Shown here piece after piece: positions 6,200 through 6,249 of a DNA stretch of 6,249 nt (the first letter of the stretch is position 1; each line of letters starts with the position of its first letter). This DNA is from JBDKTH01 sp964558295 (GTDB lineage Bacteria > Planctomycetota > Planctomycetia > Pirellulales > Thermoguttaceae), in NCBI GenBank assembly GCA_964558295.1, contig CAZLDQ010000278.1:1-6249 (forward strand), given 5' to 3'. The notes below the pieces were generated by a model. That model searched no databases. It saw only the letters and a list, made by a program, of their open reading frames with translations, and was not told the DNA's origin. The position numbers and the translations under genes are program-made.

Positions 6200-6249
6200 T
6201 GCGGCTGAAATGATGTTGCGCGACTGGGCAGAATAAGTAAAACAGGACG

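Larger units (their letters stand above)
5892..6249. other. Right intergenic region, no gene found
   Basis: About 358 bases have no convincing coding frame. The open stretches here (plus 5975-6208, plus the tail of a long frame ending at 6236, and minus 5958-6140) have no recognisable domain and no ribosome binding site. The left part probably carries the leader and promoter of the minus-strand pseudouridine synthase. The right part contains an imperfect inverted repeat (6169-6199) and may belong to the upstream region of a gene beyond the window. Confidence 0.55.

Noticed and set aside
5310..6236. 308-codon open frame on the plus strand
   Set aside because: More than half is antisense to the conserved catalytic domain of the pseudouridine synthase, and the rest has no domain or ribosome binding site.

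Overview
The window looks like a chromosomal segment of a planctomycete, probably from the Pirellulales group. The best evidence is the first gene, a DUF1559 pseudopilin-like protein. It has the GFTLVELLVVIAIIGILIALLLPAVQAAREAARRSQC-type N-terminus (quoted here only as a family hallmark) and a degenerate H-X9-DG tail, and this family is massively expanded in Planctomycetes. The moderately high GC content, the loose gene spacing and the style of the other proteins fit. No rRNA, tRNA, CRISPR array, insertion sequence or phage gene was seen.

Layout, left to right. Positions 1-313 hold no convincing gene, only a GC-rich hairpin and the ribosome binding site of the first gene. Two plus-strand genes follow, each with its own good ribosome binding site: the DUF1559 protein (314-1249) and a secreted, divergent GH29 (alpha-L-fucosidase-like) protein (1339-2406). 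After a 211-base gap comes a likely two-gene unit, separated by 17 bases: a DUF155/RMD1-type membrane-anchored protein (2618-3433) and an RlmI-like 23S rRNA cytosine methyltransferase (3451-4824). A RluA-family pseudouridine synthase (4845-5891, minus strand) converges on the methyltransferase with 20 bases between stop codons. Positions 5892-6249 hold its probable leader and promoter, then non-coding sequence with one clear inverted repeat.

How the genes relate. The two convergent genes are both RNA-modification enzymes, one making 5-methylcytosine and one pseudouridine. The two left-hand genes are both predicted to be exported or membrane-inserted, but nothing in the sequence ties them to one pathway. 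This reads as ordinary chromosomal content rather than a defence or mobile system. The points most worth checking are the active-site changes and missing C-terminal domain of the GH29-like protein, the uncertain reading frame at the methyltransferase N-terminus, and a perfect Shine-Dalgarno sequence placed 33 bases ahead of the only usable start of the DUF155 gene.
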